This document shows, one piece after another, positions 1 through 9,949 of a DNA stretch of 64,000 bases. Numbering within the stretch: position 1 is the first letter of the stretch; each line of letters begins with the position of its first letter. Location of the stretch: the NCBI RefSeq assembly GCF_900117445.1, contig NZ_FPEJ01000001.1, forward strand, positions 672,501 through 736,500, given 5' to 3'. Origin of the DNA: Hyphomicrobium sp. NDB2Meth4 (GTDB taxonomy: Bacteria; Pseudomonadota; Alphaproteobacteria; Rhizobiales; Hyphomicrobiaceae). The notes beneath the pieces are model-generated. The model ran no database searches. It was not told the origin of the DNA and was given only the letters and a program-made list of their open reading frames with translations. The translations under genes were made by a program, and so were the position numbers.

Positions 1-480
<480 letters not shown>

Positions 481-558
481 CACCTTCCCCTGCTGCCGGT
501 CCAAACCGCGGCCCGCGGCTAACATGGGGCCTTAACGCCCTAACGGCTAGTTCAGTGC

Positions 559-1890
559 ATGGCCGCACCAACGACAATCTTTGCCCTTTCGACCGCACCA
601 GGACACTCCGGTGTAGCTGTCATCCGCATCAGTGGACCCTGCGCTGGGGATGTCCTCGATCGGATGTCACCACCCCGTCCCGATCATCGCTATGCCGCGC
701 TGAGACGCATCCGAGACCCTCACAGCGGAGACCTCCTCGACGAGGCATTGGTGCTCTGGTTCGCCGCCCCACGCACCGAGACCGGCGAGGACATGGCCGA
801 GCTGCACCTCCACGGCAGCCCGGCGGTCGTCAAAGCCGTCCTCTCTGCCCTCGGAAGCCTTGAAGGCTGCCGCCTCGCCGAGCCTGGAGAGTTCGCCCGC
901 CGCGCGTTCGAGAACGGCAAACTCGACCTCGCGCAGATCGAAGGCCTCGCCGATCTCATCGACGCGGAGACCGACGCCCAACGCAGCCAGGCGCTGGCAC
1001 AAATGCGCGGCGCGCTCTCGAACCTCTACGAAGGCTGGCGCCGTGACATCCTCGAAGCCAGTGCACTCATGGAAGCCGCCATCGACTTCAGCGACGAGGA
1101 CGATGTCGCGACCGACGCAGCGGACCGCGCGCTCGCCATCGTCCGCACGCTGGGAGGAGAAATCGCCGCCCACCTCGATGATGGTCACCGCGGCGAGATC
1201 CTGCGCGACGGCTTCCGCGTCGTCCTCGCCGGTCCCCCCAACGCCGGCAAATCCAGCCTCTTGAACGCTCTCGCGCGAAGAGAAGCTGCTATCGTCTCCG
1301 AGGAGGCCGGCACGACACGCGACGCCATCGAGGTGCGTCTCGATCTGGAAGGTCTACCAGTCATCGTCACCGACACCGCAGGCATCCGCACCGCGTCTGG
1401 TGAGGTCGAAAAGGAAGGCATCCGCCGTGCACTGGCACACGCCAGAGAGGCTGACCTCATCCTCTGGCTGAGCGATGCGACAGCCCCCGTCGCCACGCCC
1501 CCGCCTGAGGACATCAGCCGCGGGGACAAGTTTCTCATCCCCGTCGCCACCAAAATAGATATCCCCGGCGCCGCCCTGAGTGCCGGCCATGTCGCCATCT
1601 CAGCCAAGACCGGAGCCGGACTCCCGCAGCTGGTCGCCGCGATCACGGCAGCTGCACGCGACCGCATCGGCGCCTCGACGACACCGGCCATCACCCGCGA
1701 GCGCTACCGCCAGCAACTCACGCAATGCATGAGCGCAGTACATGCGTTCATGCAGGGCAACATGATGGAACAGGAACTGCGTGCTGAGGACCTTCGCCAG
1801 GCGGCAAGTGCGCTGGGACGCATCACCGGCCGCATCGATGTAGAAGATGTCCTGGGCGAAATCTTCGGCCGCTTCTGCATCGGCAAATAG
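559..1890 (+). CDS. mnmE: tRNA modification GTPase MnmE (TrmE)
   Basis: MnmE works with MnmG to install the (carboxymethyl)aminomethyl group at C5 of wobble uridine 34 in certain tRNAs. The 443-residue protein has the usual layout: an N-terminal tetrahydrofolate-binding domain, a helical domain, and an inserted G domain with P-loop GPPNAGKSS (about 225-233), DTAGIR (272-277), TKID and SAKTG. It ends in the invariant CIGK motif that carries the functional cysteine. Length is normal for the family (about 440-455). It starts at ATG 559, 78 nt from the divergent DUF255 gene. Its partner mnmG follows on the same strand, separated by the parS array. Confidence 0.96.
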   Translation: MAAPTTIFALSTAPGHSGVAVIRISGPCAGDVLDRMSPPRPDHRYAALRRIRDPHSGDLLDEALVLWFAAPRTETGEDMAELHLHGSPAVVKAVLSALGSLEGCRLAEPGEFARRAFENGKLDLAQIEGLADLIDAETDAQRSQALAQMRGALSNLYEGWRRDILEASALMEAAIDFSDEDDVATDAADRALAIVRTLGGEIAAHLDDGHRGEILRDGFRVVLAGPPNAGKSSLLNALARREAAIVSEEAGTTRDAIEVRLDLEGLPVIVTDTAGIRTASGEVEKEGIRRALAHAREADLILWLSDATAPVATPPPEDISRGDKFLIPVATKIDIPGAALSAGHVAISAKTGAGLPQLVAAITAAARDRIGASTTPAITRERYRQQLTQCMSAVHAFMQGNMMEQELRAEDLRQAASALGRITGRIDVEDVLGEIFGRFCIGK

Positions 1891-1900
1891 ATCGGACGAC

Positions 1901-1915
1901 GATTCACGTGAAACA
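1901..1915 (+). promoter_or_regulatory. parS: parS-like ParB site 1
   Basis: GATTCACGTGAAACA, a one-mismatch version of the palindrome GTTTCACGTGAAAC. It begins 11 bp after mnmE ends. TTAACCAT starts exactly 5 nt after it, at 1921. Confidence 0.85.
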
Positions 1916-1945
1916 CTTGATTAACCATGGCCGGCAGGCAGACGT

Positions 1946-1960
1946 GATTCACGTGAAACA
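1946..1960 (+). promoter_or_regulatory. parS: parS-like ParB site 2
   Basis: Identical 15-mer GATTCACGTGAAACA. Its centre is 45 bp from site 1. TTAACCAT starts 5 nt after it, at 1966. Confidence 0.85.
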
Positions 1961-1992
1961 GATTATTAACCATAAGTTGATGCAGCAACTTT

Positions 1993-2007
1993 GATTCACG
2001 TGAAACA
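1993..2007 (+). promoter_or_regulatory. parS: parS-like ParB site 3
   Basis: Identical 15-mer GATTCACGTGAAACA. Its centre is 47 bp from site 2. TTAACCAA starts 5 nt after it, at 2013. Confidence 0.85.
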
Positions 2008-2052
2008 TTTTCTTAACCAACCGAGTCCCTTGCGGACTCCGGCTGCCAAATC

Positions 2053-2067
2053 GATTCACGTGAAACA
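2053..2067 (+). promoter_or_regulatory. parS: parS-like ParB site 4
   Basis: Identical 15-mer GATTCACGTGAAACA. Its centre is 60 bp from site 3. A degenerate TTAAAG starts 5 nt after it, at 2073. Confidence 0.85.
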
Positions 2068-2118
2068 CCTCGTTAAAGTGTCCAGGCGGTTTGATTCCCA
2101 GCCACCTGTCAACAAAAC

Positions 2119-2132
2119 GTTTCACGTGAAAC
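2119..2132 (-). promoter_or_regulatory. parS: perfect parS palindrome, site 5 (companion element in opposite orientation)
   Basis: GTTTCACGTGAAAC is a perfect 14-bp palindrome matching the canonical ParB site. Its centre is 66 bp from site 4. No TTAACC follows it on the plus strand. Read on the minus strand, a weak TTGAC lies at about the same distance, so this unit may point the other way. Confidence 0.9.
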
Positions 2133-2175
2133 TCGCCTGCAGGCCCTTGCCCTTTGCCGAGCATGCCCGGGTCGT

Positions 2176-2190
2176 GATTCACGTGAAACA
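2176..2190 (+). promoter_or_regulatory. parS: parS-like ParB site 6
   Basis: Identical 15-mer GATTCACGTGAAACA. Its centre is 57 bp from site 5. TTAACCAC starts 5 nt after it, at 2196. It is the last site before mnmG. Confidence 0.85.
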
Positions 2191-2269
2191 CTCTCTTAAC
2201 CACGATCCGGCCCTTTGATTCGGCACGCCCTCTCCAGTAGGTTCGCGGCTCAACACCCGGATTTTGCAG

Positions 2270-4141
2270 ATGTCAGACGCTAGGTTCGACGTGATCGTTG
2301 TTGGCGGCGGCCACGCCGGCTGCGAAGCCGCGGCCGCAGCCGCACGCATGGGCGCCCGCACGGCCCTCGTCACCCACTCCTTCGCCACCGTCGGCGAGAT
2401 GTCCTGCAACCCGGCCATCGGCGGCCTCGGCAAAGGCCACCTGGTGCGCGAGGTGGACGCCCTCGACGGCCTCATGGGCCGCGTCGCCGACGCTGCCGGC
2501 ATCCAGTTCCGCCTGCTCAACCGGTCCAAGGGCCCCGCCGTCCAGGGGCCACGCACCCAGGCTGACCGCAAGCTCTACCGCGCCGCCATGCAGGCCGCGA
2601 TCCGCGCCACGCCGAACCTCGAAGTCGTCGAAGGCGGCGTCGAGGACCTGATCGTGTCCAATGGGCGCGTTGGCGGCGTCGTGACGGCTGATGGCCGCCG
2701 GCTCTCCGCTGGCGCCGTGGTCCTCACAACCGGCACTTTCCTCAACGGCCTGATCCATCTGGGGGACGAAAAAATCCCCGCCGGCCGCGCTGGCGAAGCG
2801 CCGGCCCTCAAGCTGTCTGACCGCCTCTACGCCCTCGGCCTCCAGCTCGGCCGGCTCAAGACCGGCACCCCGGCCCGGCTATCGAAGGCGTCGATTGCCT
2901 GGGACAGCCTCGAGCAGCAGGCAGCCGACGATCCCCCGGTGCCCTTCTCTTTCCTGACCGACCGGATCACCACGCCCCAGGTGACCTGCGCCATCACTCG
3001 CACCACCGAGGCGGCGCACGCCATCATCCGCGCCAACCTCGGCTGTTCGGCCATGTATTCCGGGCAAATCTCATCGACCGGGCCGCGCTACTGCCCGTCG
3101 ATCGAAGACAAAGTCGTCCGCTTCGCCGGCCGCGAGACCCACCAGGTCTTTCTCGAACCCGAGGGCCTCGACGACGACACCGTCTATCCCAACGGCATCT
3201 CGACCTCGCTGCCCGCCGACGTGCAGGAAGCCTTCATCCGCACCATGCCAGGGCTGGAAAATGCCGTCATCAAGCGGCCCGGCTACGCCATCGAATATGA
3301 CTACGTCGATCCGCGCGAACTGACCCCGTGCCTTCAAGTTAGCCGCCTGCCAGGCCTGTTTCTCGCCGGTCAGATCAACGGCACCACCGGCTACGAGGAA
3401 GCCGCCGCCCAGGGCCTCGCCGCCGGCATCAACGCCGCCATCCTCGCCGGCGGCCGCGAGCCGGACTTCGTCGTCTCCCGCGCCGACGGCTACCTCGGTG
3501 TGATGATCGACGACCTCGTCACCCGCGGCGTCACCGAGCCCTACCGCATGTTCACCTCGCGGGCGGAGTACCGCCTGCGCCTGCGTGCCGACAACGCCGA
3601 CCAGAGGCTCACCCCGCTTGGTCTCGAGATCGGCTGTGTGGGCCCCGACCGGCGCGCTGCGTATGCGGAGAAAGAGAAAGCGCTATCAGCGGCTTCGGAG
3701 CTGATCTTAAAGTTATCTCTCACGCCGACGGAAGCCGGTCGCCACGGCCTCGACGTCAATCGCGATGGCCGCCGCCGCACTGCCTTTGAGCTTCTGGCCC
3801 TTCCGAACGTCGACATGGCCCGCCTCGCCGCCATCTGGCCGGAAATCGCCGCCCTGCCCCCCGCTGTCGCCGACCAGGTGGCTGTCGATGCCCACTATGC
3901 CGCCTATGTCGAGCGCCAGGAGCTGGATGTTGCCGCCCTGCGCCGGGACGAAGCCCTCGCCATTCCTCAGGGCTTTGACTATGCGGCCCTGCCCGGCCTT
4001 TCCACCGAGGTCCGCCAGAAGCTCGATAAGCACCGCCCGGCCACGATCGCTCACGCCGCCCGCATCGACGGAATCACCCCGGCCGCCCTGCTTCTCGTCC
4101 TCGCCCAGCTCAAATCAGCCCCTGCCCGGAAATCCGCCTGA
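2270..4141 (+). CDS. mnmG: tRNA uridine-5-carboxymethylaminomethylation enzyme MnmG (GidA)
   Basis: MnmG is the FAD-dependent partner of MnmE in wobble-uridine modification of tRNA. The protein opens with the dinucleotide-binding motif [10 protein letters not shown] (about residues 12-21), followed by [20 protein letters not shown]-type sequence and further family blocks such as FLNGLIHLG and [17 protein letters not shown] chose ATG 2270 (MSDARFDV) over an in-frame TTG two codons earlier because it matches the usual N-terminus. The product is 623 residues, normal for the family. The stop overlaps the rsmG start by one base, so mnmG, rsmG and parA are probably co-transcribed. Confidence 0.96.
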   Translation: MSDARFDVIVVGGGHAGCEAAAAAARMGARTALVTHSFATVGEMSCNPAIGGLGKGHLVREVDALDGLMGRVADAAGIQFRLLNRSKGPAVQGPRTQADRKLYRAAMQAAIRATPNLEVVEGGVEDLIVSNGRVGGVVTADGRRLSAGAVVLTTGTFLNGLIHLGDEKIPAGRAGEAPALKLSDRLYALGLQLGRLKTGTPARLSKASIAWDSLEQQAADDPPVPFSFLTDRITTPQVTCAITRTTEAAHAIIRANLGCSAMYSGQISSTGPRYCPSIEDKVVRFAGRETHQVFLEPEGLDDDTVYPNGISTSLPADVQEAFIRTMPGLENAVIKRPGYAIEYDYVDPRELTPCLQVSRLPGLFLAGQINGTTGYEEAAAQGLAAGINAAILAGGREPDFVVSRADGYLGVMIDDLVTRGVTEPYRMFTSRAEYRLRLRADNADQRLTPLGLEIGCVGPDRRAAYAEKEKALSAASELILKLSLTPTEAGRHGLDVNRDGRRRTAFELLALPNVDMARLAAIWPEIAALPPAVADQVAVDAHYAAYVERQELDVAALRRDEALAIPQGFDYAALPGLSTEVRQKLDKHRPATIAHAARIDGITPAALLLVLAQLKSAPARKSA

Positions 4142-4811
4142 TGGGCGCAGTCCCTGCCGCGAAAATCGATTCGCCCGCTGATTTTGCTCGCGTTTTCGGC
4201 GTTTCACGTGAAACGACTGAGAAACTTTCCGCCTACGAGACCCTGCTTCGCCAGTGGCAGAAAACGATAAATCTCGTGGCCCCGAGCACCCTGGCCGACA
4301 TCTGGCACCGCCATTTCGCCGATTCGGCCCAGCTCCTCGCTCTGGCGCCGCCCGAAGCTCGAAATTGGCTCGATCTGGGCTCCGGCGCCGGCTTTCCGGG
4401 CCTCGTTTTGGGGATTCTCCTCGCAGACCGGGAAGGGGCTAAGATGACTTTGGTCGAAAGCGACACCCGCAAGGCCGCCTTTCTCCGCGAAGTCGCCCGT
4501 CGCACTGGAGCAGCTGTGGACATCCAACCCGAGCGAATCGAAAAAGTTGCGACTCAAACTAAGCTTGGCGGCGTCGACGTGATCACCGCACGCGCGTTGG
4601 CGCCCTTGCCGCGTCTGCTTGAATTGGCGGCTCCGGCCTTCTCGGCTCATACAACTGGGCTGTTTTTGAAGGGTCGCGAAGCCGAGACGGAAGTTGATGC
4701 GGCCAGGGAGCGGTGGGCGTTCGAAAGTGCGCTGCAGCCCAGCCTGACAGATGCCGGTGCTCGAATCGTCGTAGTCCGGGCGCTGCAGGCTAAGCAGGAG
4801 GGTCAACGGCG

Positions 4812-4815
<4 letters not shown>
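4141..4815 (+). CDS. rsmG: 16S rRNA (guanine527-N7)-methyltransferase RsmG (GidB)
   Basis: RsmG uses S-adenosylmethionine to methylate N7 of G527 in 16S rRNA. The 224-residue protein has the family's LDLGSGAGFPGL SAM-binding loop (about residues 78-89) and downstream blocks VESDTRKAAFLREV and ITARALAPL. The N-terminal FGVSRETTEKL stretch is typical of the family, and here the VSRET codons spell a perfect parS palindrome. The gene begins one base inside the mnmG stop and its own stop overlaps the parA start (ATGA), which points to translational coupling. Confidence 0.95.
4201..4214. promoter_or_regulatory. parS: parS site 7, inside rsmG coding sequence
   Basis: GTTTCACGTGAAAC is a perfect 14-bp palindrome identical to site 5. 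It lies in frame within rsmG and encodes Val-Ser-Arg-Glu-Thr. It is about 0.6 kb upstream of parA and about 2.0 kb from array site 6. No TTAACC companion element is present on either side. Confidence 0.9.
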
Positions 4816-5636
<821 letters not shown>

Positions 5637-5659
5637 AAGAGCTAACGCCCAGAGGAACC

Positions 5660-6538
5660 ATGAACGCACCAATGCAGAAGAGCCGCCTCGGACGCGGTCT
5701 TGCCTCGCTCATCGGGGAGCCGATGCAGCCCGGGCGCGTGCATCTTCCGCCCGAGGGCGAGCAGCGCATGGTGCCGACGGCGGAAGTCCGCCCCAGCAAG
5801 CTCAATCCGCGCAAGGAGTTTCGCAACGAGGACCTAACGGAGCTCGCTGATTCGATTCGCTCCAAGGGCCTCGTCCAGCCGATCATCGTGCGCCCCTCGC
5901 CAGACGGCAACGGCTACGAAATCGTCGCCGGCGAACGCCGCTGGCGCGCCGCTCAGCTCGCTGGCATTCACACCGTTCCCGTGATCGCTCGCGACCTCGA
6001 CGACCGCGAGGTGCTCGAGCTTGCCATCATCGAGAACGTGCAGCGCGCCGACCTCAACGCCATCGAGGAAGCCGCCGGCTATCGTGAGCTGGTCGAGCGA
6101 TTCGATTACAGCCAGGAGCAGCTTTCTGAGATCATCGGCAAATCGCGCAGCCACGTCGCCAACACGCTGCGCCTTTTGAAGCTGCCCGATGGTGTCCAGA
6201 CCATGGTGCAGGACGGCCGCCTCACCGCCGGCCACGCCCGCGCTCTGATTGGGCGCGACGACGCCGACCAGCTGGCTCAGCGCATCATTGACCAGGCTCT
6301 CAACGTGCGCGAAGTCGAAGCCCTGGTCCAAAGCGGCGATGTCATTCCGCCGGCGATGCCCGTGCCCCGCATTCCGCGCGAAAAAGACCCGGACACCAAA
6401 GCCTTCGAGAAGGATCTGTCGAACATTCTCGGCCTCAAAGTCGAGATCAAGCGCGGCTCGGGCGAGAGCGGAAACCTCGTCATCAAGTTCGGCAACTTCG
6501 ATCAGCTCGACTACATCCGCCAGCGCCTCGGCGGCTGA
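5660..6538 (+). CDS. parB: chromosome partitioning protein ParB (Spo0J)
   Basis: ParB is the parS-binding CTPase that spreads on DNA around the origin and recruits ParA. The 292-residue protein has the N-terminal ParB/Srx domain with the GERRWRAAQLAG box, which binds CTP in this family, and the LAIIENVQRADLNAIEEA block. A helix-turn-helix segment (SQEQLSEIIGKSRSHVANTL) and a C-terminal dimerisation region ending YIRQRLGG follow. An AGAGGAACC ribosome site precedes ATG 5660. Seven good parS sites lie within 4 kb upstream, which fits its role. Confidence 0.96.
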   Translation: MNAPMQKSRLGRGLASLIGEPMQPGRVHLPPEGEQRMVPTAEVRPSKLNPRKEFRNEDLTELADSIRSKGLVQPIIVRPSPDGNGYEIVAGERRWRAAQLAGIHTVPVIARDLDDREVLELAIIENVQRADLNAIEEAAGYRELVERFDYSQEQLSEIIGKSRSHVANTLRLLKLPDGVQTMVQDGRLTAGHARALIGRDDADQLAQRIIDQALNVREVEALVQSGDVIPPAMPVPRIPREKDPDTKAFEKDLSNILGLKVEIKRGSGESGNLVIKFGNFDQLDYIRQRLGG

Positions 6539-6635
6539 CCGGCTGGCCAGACGGGGGCCGCTCAGCTTGACGCGAGGCCCCTGTTGCTGCATCTGCCGGG
6601 CGCAGTAACCCCTTGCGCCCGTTGAGGATCGCCAT

Positions 6636-6956
6636 ATGAGCGACGTGTTGCTGCAACTCGCAGCCACCATTAAGGACCGCCGCGCGGCGACCGCCGACAG
6701 TTCCTATACGCGTCAGCTGCTCGATGCGGGCCCTGCGCGCTGCGCCAAAAAGCTCGGCGAGGAAGCCGTCGAGACCGTCATCGCCGCGGTCGGAGAAAGT
6801 GACGAGGCGCTTAAGGGAGAGGCCGCCGACCTTCTCTATCACCTGCTGGTTTTGCTCGAGAGCCGCAACGTAGCGCTCGCCGATGTTCTGGCCGTCTTGG
6901 ACAAACGGATGGGAACGTCCGGTTTGAAAGAAAAGGCCGAGCGCACTAAGCGTTGA
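6636..6956 (+). CDS. hisE: phosphoribosyl-ATP pyrophosphatase HisE
   Basis: HisE catalyses the second step of histidine synthesis, removing pyrophosphate from phosphoribosyl-ATP. The 106-residue protein contains the MazG-like metal-binding pattern KKLGEEAVETVIAA and the GEAADLLYHLLVLL block with conserved acidic residues. Length is normal for a stand-alone HisE. In many Hyphomicrobiales hisE closes a hisBHAFE cluster next to coaA. Here only the hisE-coaA part is present, placed behind parB, so the other his genes must lie elsewhere. Confidence 0.93.
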   Translation: MSDVLLQLAATIKDRRAATADSSYTRQLLDAGPARCAKKLGEEAVETVIAAVGESDEALKGEAADLLYHLLVLLESRNVALADVLAVLDKRMGTSGLKEKAERTKR

Positions 6957-6994
6957 TATAACGAATAACAATCAGGCCCCTGCCGCTGGCCCCG

Positions 6995-7948
6995 ATGCCG
7001 AACCGAGAAGATCTCCAGTTCTCGCCCTACCGCGTTTTTCAGCGCGAGGAATGGGCCCGCCTGCGCGCCGATACCCCGATGACTCTGAAGGAGAGCGAGC
7101 TCGAGCAGCTCTCCGGCCTCATTGAAGAGCTTTCGGTCGACGAGGTCGAGACGATTTACCTGCCGATGTCGCGGCTTCTCAATCTCTACGTCGCCGCCGC
7201 CCAGCAGCTCCATTCCGTCACGTCGAAGTTTCTCGGCCGCACGGACGGCAAGGTGCCATTCATCATCGGAGTCGGCGGTTCGGTTGCGGTCGGCAAGAGC
7301 ACCACGGCCCGTGTGCTGAAAGCCCTGCTGGCCCGCTGGCCCGATCATCCGCGCGTCGACCAGATCACCACCGACGGCTTCCTCTGGCCCAACGCTGAGC
7401 TGGAGCGGCGCCAGATCATGGACCGCAAGGGCTTCCCGGAAAGCTTCGACACCGCGCGCTTGCTAAACTTCCTGGCGAGTGTGAAGTCAGGCGTAAAACG
7501 CGTTGAAGCGCCTGTATATTCTCACTTCCATTACGACATCCTTCCGGACCAGAAGGTCGTCGTTGAGAACCCGGACATTCTCATTGTCGAAGGGCTCAAC
7601 GTGCTGCAACCGGCGCGCATGCCACGCGACGGCCAGGCCATCCCCTTTGTGTCCGACTTCTTCGACTTCTCGATCTACCTCGACGCAGAACCCGAAGTGA
7701 TCGGCGAATGGTACGTCGCCCGCTTCATGCGCTTGCGTACGACCGCATTCCGCGACCCCGCGGCATACTTCCACCAGTACGCCAGTCTTTCGCCTGATGC
7801 GGCCGTCGCTCGCGCGCGAGACATCTGGCGTTCGATCAACCTCAGAAACCTCGAGGAAAACATCCTCCCGACCCGCCAGCGCGCGCGCCTGATCCTGCGC
7901 AAGGCCGCCGACCACCACATCGAATCCGTCGCGCTGCGCAAGCTCTGA
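6995..7948 (+). CDS. coaA: pantothenate kinase, type I (CoaA)
   Basis: CoaA phosphorylates pantothenate, the first and usually rate-limiting step of coenzyme A synthesis. The 317-residue protein has the P-loop GGSVAVGKS (about residues 94-102), followed by TTDGFLWPN and RKGFPESFD and later the [10 protein letters not shown] block, all diagnostic of the bacterial type I enzyme. It starts at ATG 6995, 38 nt after hisE, and the two are probably co-transcribed. The gene ends just before a strong hairpin facing the opposite direction. Confidence 0.95.
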   Translation: MPNREDLQFSPYRVFQREEWARLRADTPMTLKESELEQLSGLIEELSVDEVETIYLPMSRLLNLYVAAAQQLHSVTSKFLGRTDGKVPFIIGVGGSVAVGKSTTARVLKALLARWPDHPRVDQITTDGFLWPNAELERRQIMDRKGFPESFDTARLLNFLASVKSGVKRVEAPVYSHFHYDILPDQKVVVENPDILIVEGLNVLQPARMPRDGQAIPFVSDFFDFSIYLDAEPEVIGEWYVARFMRLRTTAFRDPAAYFHQYASLSPDAAVARARDIWRSINLRNLEENILPTRQRARLILRKAADHHIESVALRKL

Positions 7949-7975
7949 GCTCGTCTGCGAGCAGACGTCGCCGGA

Positions 7976-8006
7976 CAAAAAAAGGGCCGCCTTGGGGAGG
8001 CGGCCC
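7976..8006 (-). terminator. intrinsic terminator (minus strand) between convergent genes
   Basis: A perfect 9-bp stem (GGGCCGCCT / AGGCGGCCC) has a 5-nt loop. Read on the minus strand it is followed by a run of T, so it ends transcription of the gene at 8054-8647. The hairpin could also slow coaA transcripts from the other side, but no T-run follows it on the plus strand. Confidence 0.85.
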
Positions 8007-8053
8007 GTCAAGTGACGTGCTCTAGCTCTAGGTCGATGTGCAGGAGATGCCGC

Positions 8054-8647
8054 TCAATGAGTGCGCGGCGTCAGCGGTTTTCGCGGTGAACTGACCGCAA
8101 CGAGAAAGGAACCGACTGCGAGCTGGGCTCGCACGGCGTTCTCCACCGCAGGGTGACGCAGCCAGTGCTGGGCAAGCACCGCATGCTGGTCTATCGCCGT
8201 CGTCATCGCTCGAAGCCCAAAGTCAAACCAGTTCGCGAGCAGCGGCGGCTGCGTCGCTACATGAGCGGGTTCGGCGGCGATATCGTTGTCCGGTGCCTTG
8301 GGAAGGCCGGCCGGAACATTGCTGCGGACACTCTTGAGCTGCCGCCGAGAGACCGCCGAGCGCAGAGGCTGGCCGCGGCGGGCTTGGGTGACTGAGTGTC
8401 CGATGTTGTGGAATTCGGGGCGCGCATTCGCCATCAGCCGCGCCTGCTCCACGCGAAACTTGTCGCGCAGCCGGCGAATGGCGGATGGATCTTCAACGCC
8501 AAGAGAGCGGATTGCGGTCGTCGGTTTGAGGCCGGGATTGGCCGCAAGGAGGGCGGCAATGCTCTCGAGCTGCTGACTGTCGTCGAGGCCACTGCCCCTC
8601 GGACGTCCATAACGCGGCTGCATGGTCGGCATGCAATCGGTCCCCAT
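8054..8647 (-). CDS. hypothetical protein with possible N-terminal DNA-binding helices
   Basis: I do not recognise a named family for this 197-residue protein. The N-terminal half is basic (YGRPRGSGLDDSQQ, then DPSAIRRLRDKFRVEQAR) and reads like a small helical, possibly helix-turn-helix, domain. The middle is low in complexity and rich in Pro, Ala and Ser. The C-terminal 60 residues form amphipathic helices (NWFDFGLRAMTTAIDQH) loosely like phasin or membrane-surface helices. The true start may be Met6. It is monocistronic, with a clear terminator behind it and a 190-nt gap to the kinase gene. Function is unknown. Confidence 0.6.
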   Translation of the reverse strand: MGTDCMPTMQPRYGRPRGSGLDDSQQLESIAALLAANPGLKPTTAIRSLGVEDPSAIRRLRDKFRVEQARLMANARPEFHNIGHSVTQARRGQPLRSAVSRRQLKSVRSNVPAGLPKAPDNDIAAEPAHVATQPPLLANWFDFGLRAMTTAIDQHAVLAQHWLRHPAVENAVRAQLAVGSFLVAVSSPRKPLTPRTH

Positions 8648-8837
8648 GACCTTGGACGAGAACGATCTAAATCGAACCCGAATCGCTCAGATGTCTGTGG
8701 GGATTATGTTGGTGAGTCAGTGCGTTGCTAGGGAGAATAAATGTCTTGTAGCAGCGAGCCGATGCAATCGGTGGTTATTGTGGCCCAATTGCACCCTCGC
8801 TTTGCATCACGAACCTGACGTAGGGCGATCGCCCGCA

Positions 8838-9839
8838 TCAGCGCGGCAGCAGGCCTTCCTGCTGGGCGATCGCAGATAGAGGACGCTCGGGGCGCGCACC
8901 GATATGGCTGATCACCTCCGCCGCCGCGAGGCTCCCGAGGCGCCCGCAGTCCGCCAGATTGAGGTTGCGCGTATATCCATAGAGGAAGCCCGCGGCGTAG
9001 AGATCGCCCGCGCCAGTCGCATCGACCACCTTGGCAACGCGCACCGGGCGAACGTCGACGGTCTCGTTCGCCGTTACGATCAGCGACCCGGCCTCCGATC
9101 GCGTCAGCACGGCAATCTGGCATTCACCGCGCACCTTCGCCACGGCCTCGTCGAAGCTGTTCACTTCATAGAGGGCCGTGATCTCCTTCTCATTGGCGAA
9201 AAGGATATCGGTGCCGTCCTTGATCAGCTTGCGGAAGTCGGCGCGATGCCGGTCGACGCAGAACGCATCGGATAGCGACAGCGCGGTCTTGCGCCCAGCC
9301 TTCGTCGCGATCTCAGCCGCGGCGTAGTACGCGGCTTTCGCCTCCGGCTTGTCGAACAGATAGCCTTCCAAATACGTGATCTTCGCCGCAGCGATCATCT
9401 CTGCATTGAGTTCTTCAACGCCGAGCTCGGTGCTGGCACCAAGGAACGTATTCATCGTGCGCTCGCCGTCGGGCGTAACGAGGATCAGGCAAACGGCAGT
9501 CGGCAGTCCATTCGCCGCCGGGCTCGTATCGAACGCCACCCCTGCCGAATGGATGTCGTGCCAGAAGACCTTGCCGAACTGATCGTCGGCCACCCGTCCG
9601 ATGAAGGCACCACGTCCGCCGAACGAAGCAAGACCCGCAATCGTGTTGGCTGCTGAGCCGCCCGACCGCTCAATCGAAGGACCCATCAGCCCATAGAGTC
9701 TGTCCGCCTCGCTGGCATCGATGAGACGCATGAAGCCCTTGGCTAGGTCGTGCTTCGACAGGAAACCGTCGTCGCAGCGCCCGATGATGTCGACGATCGC
9801 ATTGCCAATGCCGACAACGTCGTACCGCGTCTCTTGCAT
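8838..9839 (-). CDS. PfkB-family sugar/nucleoside kinase, probably adenosine kinase
   Basis: This 333-residue protein belongs to the PfkB (ribokinase) superfamily, which phosphorylates sugars or nucleosides with ATP. Signature 1 is seen as SGGSAANTIAGLASFGG (about residues 58-74), and signature 2 as DATGAGDLYAAGFLYG near the C-terminus, where the Asp of GAGD is the catalytic base. The GNAIVDII start and overall pattern resemble alphaproteobacterial proteins annotated as adenosine kinase, but the substrate cannot be proved from sequence. It has no close neighbour on its strand. Confidence 0.85.
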   Translation of the reverse strand: MQETRYDVVGIGNAIVDIIGRCDDGFLSKHDLAKGFMRLIDASEADRLYGLMGPSIERSGGSAANTIAGLASFGGRGAFIGRVADDQFGKVFWHDIHSAGVAFDTSPAANGLPTAVCLILVTPDGERTMNTFLGASTELGVEELNAEMIAAAKITYLEGYLFDKPEAKAAYYAAAEIATKAGRKTALSLSDAFCVDRHRADFRKLIKDGTDILFANEKEITALYEVNSFDEAVAKVRGECQIAVLTRSEAGSLIVTANETVDVRPVRVAKVVDATGAGDLYAAGFLYGYTRNLNLADCGRLGSLAAAEVISHIGARPERPLSAIAQQEGLLPR

Positions 9840-9949
9840 GATCCCCCCGATTTCGAGATGGGCGCACTATAGGCACCCGGCCGTCCGGGACAAGTCGCCA
9901 GTCCTGCTAGCCAAAACAAGCCATTGGAGAGGTTAACCAGCCGATGGCC

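Noticed and set aside
1949-2218. Open frames on both strands across the mnmE-mnmG gap, with repeated His-Val-Lys-His peptides
   Set aside because: The repeats are the translated parS palindromes. No ribosome site, no family match, and both strands give the same artefact.
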